A stretch of 45,079 nucleotides of DNA, taken from Nocardia concava NBRC 100430. Its GTDB lineage: Bacteria > Actinomycetota > Actinomycetes > Mycobacteriales > Mycobacteriaceae. Under the pieces are notes generated by a model. It made no database searches. It worked only from the letters and a program-made list of their open reading frames with translations, and was not told the DNA's origin. The stretch is from NCBI RefSeq assembly GCF_000308815.1, contig NZ_BAFX01000059.1, positions 1 to 45,079 on the forward strand. The letters run 5' to 3'. The position numbers and the translations under genes were made by a program. Of the stretch, positions 41,746-45,079 are shown in pieces; within the stretch, counting starts at the first letter, position 1; each line of letters opens with the position of its first letter.

Positions 41746-42855
41746 CTAATACGTACGCGCGGTGGCGGCCAGCGCCATCGCACGAAGTTGCCGCTTTGCC
41801 TCTGGAGTCGCGGTGCTCGCGTCCAGGGCGGTGAGGGCCTGGTCGGTCAGCGAGCTGATGCGCTTCTCGACCGCGTCGACCGCGCCGAGTTCGGTGAGGG
41901 CCGTGCGCAATTCGGTGACCCGTTCGGGGGTGACGTCGGTGCCCAGGCTGGAGCGGATGAGGTCCGCGACGGCCGGGGCGTCGATATCGGCGCGCTGCAG
42001 GGCCTCGGCGATGAGGACGGTGCGCTTGCCCTCGCGCAGGTCGTCGCCGGACGGCTTGCCGGTGACGGCCGGATCGCCGAAGACGCCGAGCAGGTCGTCG
42101 CGCAGCTGGAAGGCGATGCCGATATCGGTGCCGAATTCGCGGTAGGCGGCGACCAGTTCGGGGGAGGCCCCGGCCAGCGCCGCGCCCATGTGCAGCGGGC
42201 GTTCGATGGTGTAGGCCGCGGTCTTGTACCGGTTGATGCGCAGCGCCGCCTCGACGGTCTCGTCCCCGGCGGACTCACCGTGGATGTCGAGCAGCTGCCC
42301 GCCCAGCACCTCGGTGCGCATGGCCGCCCACACCGGGGCGAACCGCGCGGCCGCGTCGTCGGGCAGGCCGGCGTCGCGGGTCATATCGTCGGCCCAGGCC
42401 AGCGCCAGATCGCCGATCAGCACCGCGACACTGATCCCGTAGTGGTCCGCGTCGCCCCGCCAGCGCTGATCCCGGTGCCGCCCTTCGTAATCCACGTGCA
42501 CGGTCGGGAAGCCGCGCCGGGTGCGCGAGGAATCGATGATGTCGTCGTGGATCAGCGCGCACGCCTGCACCAGCTCCAGCGCCGAACACGCGGTCAGCAC
42601 CGCGTCCGCCTCCGGATCCTCCGGGCTGCGCCCCGCACCCAGCCACCCGGTCCACGCGAACGACGGCCGCGTCCGCTTGCCGCCCCGGATCACGAAGTCC
42701 TGCAAGGCCCGTGCCGCGTCCACGAACACCGGCCCGAGCGGCTCCACGATGGGTTCCCGCGTCACGAAGAAGGCCCGCAGCCGCTCTTCCACGGCGGCGA
42801 CGACAGAGCCCGCGCCGACCGGGTGGCGGGTCGGGGTACCAGGTCCGGCGGACAG
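41746..42855 (-). CDS. Polyprenyl (geranylgeranyl) diphosphate synthase, IdsA-type
   Basis: A 369-residue trans-prenyl synthase. First Asp-rich motif LIHDDIIDSSRTRRG, second region FQLRDDLLGVFGD followed by GKPSGDDLREGKRT. Residues before the first motif are small, which fits long products such as GGPP. It is the ortholog by position of IdsA2 (Rv2173). No ATG, GTG or TTG precedes the first conserved helix with a ribosome site, but CTG at 42855 has a perfect AAGGAGG (42861-42867) 5 nt upstream. A GTG about 22 codons further in would cut the start of the fold. Confidence 0.9.
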   Translation of the reverse strand: MSAGPGTPTRHPVGAGSVVAAVEERLRAFFVTREPIVEPLGPVFVDAARALQDFVIRGGKRTRPSFAWTGWLGAGRSPEDPEADAVLTACSALELVQACALIHDDIIDSSRTRRGFPTVHVDYEGRHRDQRWRGDADHYGISVAVLIGDLALAWADDMTRDAGLPDDAAARFAPVWAAMRTEVLGGQLLDIHGESAGDETVEAALRINRYKTAAYTIERPLHMGAALAGASPELVAAYREFGTDIGIAFQLRDDLLGVFGDPAVTGKPSGDDLREGKRTVLIAEALQRADIDAPAVADLIRSSLGTDVTPERVTELRTALTELGAVDAVEKRISSLTDQALTALDASTATPEAKRQLRAMALAATARTY

Positions 42856-43114
42856 GGGAGCCTCCTTGATGAGTGCCGTACTGCGGCGATGCCCGAGCCT
42901 CGCTGACCGGCTTTCCCCCCGGGGCCGACCTGATCGCGATCCGCTCGAGCCAGCGCGCGAGACTTCGCCCCCGACAATACCCAGCACCCACCCAGCCTCA
43001 GGAATCGGTCATACCGCCGCCCGGGCCGCTTCCGCCTGCTACCCCACCTCCCGTTGTCGCGAGCATCTCTCGACGTCCGGCCCGGAGCCGCGGCAGCCGA
43101 GGTGAGGATCGATT

Positions 43115-43177
43115 CGCCGAGTGGCACACCAGCGAGGGGATTTGTCGGATTCGGCCACACTGGTGTGCCACTCGGCG
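43115..43177. promoter_or_regulatory. Perfect 18-bp inverted repeat upstream of the reductase gene
   Basis: CGCCGAGTGGCACACCAG at 43115-43132 is exactly inverted at 43160-43177, with a 27-nt centre. It ends 65 bp before the -10 of the reductase gene. It may be a double operator, a structured RNA or the remnant of a small mobile element; no known riboswitch core was recognised. Confidence 0.6.
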
Positions 43178-43242
43178 CAGGGGAGCGGGTCTCACCTGCT
43201 GGGATAGGTGCGGGGCGGGGTTCGGTGGCCGGTTTCGCCCCG

Positions 43243-43248
43243 TAAAAT
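43243..43248 (+). promoter_or_regulatory. Leaderless -10 box of the reductase gene
   Basis: TAAAAT followed by 6 nt and GTG at 43255. TTCGGT (43221-43226) is a possible -35. Confidence 0.6.
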
Positions 43249-43254
43249 GTCGGC

Positions 43255-44253
43255 GTGAGTTTCGACAATGTACGGGGATATTCGACCCCTGGCCGAGTTT
43301 CCCGCACGCCTCGAGTGTCCGGAACTCGCTCCGTCCTCGAACAGCTGGGGCCGCGGCCCGATGGGTCGATCCCGTTCTCGGTCGAGTTCAATCCACCGCG
43401 TGACGCCGCCGGTGAGGCGCGGTTGTGGCGCGCGGCTCGGGAGTTCGAGCGGCTGCATCCGGCGTTCGTGTCCATGACCTACGGCGCTGGCGGGTCCACT
43501 CGCGACCGTACGATCCGGGTCACCGGGCAGCTGGCGCGCGAAACCACGCTGCTGACGGTCGCGCATCTGACCGCTGTCGATCACTCTGTCGCCGAGCTGC
43601 GTTCGATCGTGGGCGCGTACGCGGATTCGGGCATCCGGAATCTGCTGGTGCTGCGCGGCGATCCGCCGGGCGATGTGCTGGGGGAGTGGGTCAAGCATCC
43701 GGAGGGCGTCGAGTACGCCGAGGACCTGGTCCGCATGGTGCGTGATCTGGGCGACTTCCACGTCGGCGTGGCCTCGTTCCCGCAGGGGCACCCGCGTTCG
43801 GGCGACCTCGACGACGACACCCGCTTCCTGTGCGCGAAACTGCGTGCGGGCGCGGAGTATTCGATCACCCAGATGTTCTTCGACCCGGAGCACTATCTGC
43901 GCCTGCGGGATCGGGTCATCGCCTGCGATCCGGTCGAGGGCGCCAAGCCGATCATTCCGGAGCTCATGCCGATCACCTCGCTGCGCACCGTCGAGCGCGC
44001 GGTGGAGCTGTCGGGCCGCGAGCTGCCCGCCAAGGTGATGGAGCGGCTGCGCAAGGCCGCCGGTGACGGTCCGGAGGAGAATCGCGCCGCGGTCCGCGAG
44101 GTCGGCATCGAGATCGCCACCGAGATCGCCGAGACGCTCATCGCCGAGGGCGCGCCCTGCCTGCACTTCATCACCCTGAACTTCGCCAAGGCCACCGGCG
44201 AAGTGCTGGCGAACCTGGGCTACACCATGTCGCCCGCCCCGGCCCACGCCTGA
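43255..44253 (+). CDS. Methylenetetrahydrofolate reductase-like protein (Rv2172c-like)
   Basis: A 332-residue TIM-barrel protein of the MetF family. IPFSVEFNPPRD holds the conserved Glu of the active site, then FVSMTYGAGGSTRDRT, NLLVLRGDPPGD, FHVGVASFPQGHP and SITQMFFDPEHYLRL. Expected role is reduction of 5,10-methylene- to 5-methyl-tetrahydrofolate for methionine synthesis. The M. tuberculosis homolog Rv2172c has been described, as I recall, as an unusual reductase differing from classical flavin-dependent MetF. The first 25 residues are an extra N-terminal stretch. GTG start with leaderless promoter. Confidence 0.9.
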   Translation: MSFDNVRGYSTPGRVSRTPRVSGTRSVLEQLGPRPDGSIPFSVEFNPPRDAAGEARLWRAAREFERLHPAFVSMTYGAGGSTRDRTIRVTGQLARETTLLTVAHLTAVDHSVAELRSIVGAYADSGIRNLLVLRGDPPGDVLGEWVKHPEGVEYAEDLVRMVRDLGDFHVGVASFPQGHPRSGDLDDDTRFLCAKLRAGAEYSITQMFFDPEHYLRLRDRVIACDPVEGAKPIIPELMPITSLRTVERAVELSGRELPAKVMERLRKAAGDGPEENRAAVREVGIEIATEIAETLIAEGAPCLHFITLNFAKATGEVLANLGYTMSPAPAHA

Positions 44254-44289
44254 CCGATCCTCGACCAGGCCTGAACAAGTGACCGGCAC

Positions 44290-44308
44290 ACCGGATCAAA
44301 TATCCGGT
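44290..44308 (+). terminator. Intrinsic terminator after the reductase gene
   Basis: ACCGGAT-CAAAT-ATCCGGT, a 7-bp stem followed by TTT (44309-44311), 36 bp after the stop. Confidence 0.7.
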
Positions 44309-44333
44309 TTTCGCTGGTCAGCGGAGTAGCGTC

Positions 44334-44358
44334 CCCCTCGACCCGTGACCTCGAGGGG
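44334..44358 (+). promoter_or_regulatory. Hairpin overlapping the ribosome site of the secreted protein gene
   Basis: CCCCTCGA (44334-44341) pairs with TCGAGGGG (44351-44358) across a 9-nt loop. The right arm includes most of the GAGGGGAG ribosome site for the ATG at 44367, so folding would hide it. Confidence 0.4.
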
Positions 44359-44366
44359 AGCCACCC

Positions 44367-45079
44367 ATGTCCGCGTTCCACCACCTCGTCCGTCTCGCAG
44401 GCGCTTTCGGCGTCTGCGCGGTCCTGACAGCCACCGGTCCGGCAACCCTGACCGGCACCGCGGCCGCGGCCCCCGCCGACCGCCCGAACACCGGCGCCGC
44501 CGCGCTCACCGCCGACGCGGCCGCGGCATTGGCCGCGATCACCAGGGCTGACACCGCGGCCCCCACCGACTGGCTCTCGGCCTACGGCCAAACCGTCGAT
44601 GGATTGCAGACTTTGGGCATCCAGCCCTTCCTCTATCCGACCGCCGCGCCTTTCTGCTTGGGCGGCACCACGCTGGGTCTGGCCCCCGCAGTCGCGGGCA
44701 CCATCCCCGGCCCGTGGCCGCGTTACGCGGTTTCCATTCCCGGCCTTGATCTTTCGGCCGTCAAGGCGGGCCAGGCCATGTTCGCGTTCGTCCCTTACGG
44801 CATCAGCCCGGACAGTGCCGACACCTCCGGCATGCAGGTCGCCTGGGTCAACCTCACCACCGGCCGCGGCGGTTTCGTGCCCATGGGCCCGCTCTCGCAG
44901 GTCCTCAACGCGATGATCCCGCCGCAGGTCCCGAACGAGTTGCGCCCCATGGTCGAACAGGCCGTCCGCGATTACTTCACGGCGGCCCTGCCGGTCGGCG
45001 GCGTTCGCGTGGTCCCGGTCAATACCGGCTCCGGCACGGTGCTGGCCGCCATGTTCGGCACGGTCCGCAACGGGAACAC
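44367..45079 (+). CDS. Secreted protein of unknown function (partial, runs off window)
   Basis: An open frame of at least 237 codons without stop at the window end. Signal peptide about 1-36 (LVRLAGAFGVCAVLTATGPA then TLTGTAAAAPA with AxA sites). The mature part has a conserved-looking block (GIQPFLYPTAAPFCLGGTTL, GTIPGPWPRYAVSIPG, FAFVPYGI, GMQVAWVNLTTGRGGFVPMG) typical of secreted proteins in Nocardia and relatives, with no enzyme motif that I recognise. AGGGGAG lies upstream of the ATG, inside a possible hairpin. Confidence 0.75.
   Translation, partial: MSAFHHLVRLAGAFGVCAVLTATGPATLTGTAAAAPADRPNTGAAALTADAAAALAAITRADTAAPTDWLSAYGQTVDGLQTLGIQPFLYPTAAPFCLGGTTLGLAPAVAGTIPGPWPRYAVSIPGLDLSAVKAGQAMFAFVPYGISPDSADTSGMQVAWVNLTTGRGGFVPMGPLSQVLNAMIPPQVPNELRPMVEQAVRDYFTAALPVGGVRVVPVNTGSGTVLAAMFGTVRNGN

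Larger units (their letters stand above)
42856..43254. other. Divergent intergenic region with perfect inverted repeat
   Basis: 399 bp with no convincing gene; short frames on both strands are GC-driven. It holds the prenyl synthase ribosome site, a weak minus-strand -10 (TATTGT, 42974-42979), a perfect 18-bp inverted repeat at 43115-43177, and the leaderless promoter of the reductase gene. Confidence 0.55.

Noticed and set aside
42998..43245. Small open frames on both strands in the gap before the reductase gene
   Set aside because: No ribosome site, no recognisable protein features, and composition like other shadow frames; the inverted repeat cuts through them.

Overview
The window looks like chromosomal DNA from a mycolic-acid actinomycete, most likely Nocardia or a close relative such as Rhodococcus. 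This rests on the high GC content, a complete mce lipid-import operon, mycolata-type envelope genes (PimB', MptA, twin NlpC/P60 hydrolases, PknL with an Rv2175c-like partner), a cytochrome bcc branch with diheme QcrC, and many leaderless GTG/ATG starts. The species assignment is inference. Comparisons with M. tuberculosis and C. glutamicum gene order are from memory.

Layout. (1) 1-1471: an NmrA-type NAD(P)-binding protein divergent from a MarR regulator, with a striking palindromic operator between them. (2) 1487-10030, minus strand: one compact operon, yrbEA-yrbEB-mceA-B-C-D-E-F-mas, with mostly overlapping or near-touching genes and a KstR-like operator upstream. (3) 10349-13091: a stand-alone AsnC-type ligand-binding protein, a small secreted protein, a TrpF-like isomerase and TrpD whose stop codons interlock, and an unknown protein. 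(4) 13262-17583: ctaE-qcrC-qcrA-qcrB, the core of the bcc-aa3 respiratory supercomplex, closed by a 34-bp palindromic terminator. (5) 17632-20861: an accessory patch holding an MpaB-like oxygenase, a frameshifted AraC regulator, a Uma2-type nuclease and a methyltransferase; a 16-bp direct repeat brackets the oxygenase/regulator pair. (6) 20922-32469: an envelope and lipid block with a DnaQ-UvrC-like nuclease, two NlpC/P60 proteins, a zinc peptidase, PimB', a conserved operon of two small proteins (one SRPBCC, one SRPBCC-like) plus an ArsA-like ATPase, a CxxC protein and a ROK glucokinase, then a PlsC-type acyltransferase. (7) 32604-37182: an AS-type 3' exoribonuclease, type II DAHP synthase, PknL with four PASTA repeats, and the Rv2175c-like DNA-binding partner. 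(8) 37264-42855, minus strand: a carotenoid set (crtB, crtI, GGPP synthase) interleaved with the lipomannan mannosyltransferase mptA. (9) 43255-end: a methylenetetrahydrofolate reductase-like gene and a secreted protein cut by the window edge.

Beyond the genes, the most notable signals are: a dispersed palindromic intergenic repeat with four copies, always at gene 3' ends; three genes whose only well-placed start is CTG; a set of TAnnnT-N6-7-start leaderless promoters; and a perfect 18-bp inverted repeat in the 399-bp gap before the reductase gene. No tRNA, rRNA, CRISPR array or insertion sequence was recognised.
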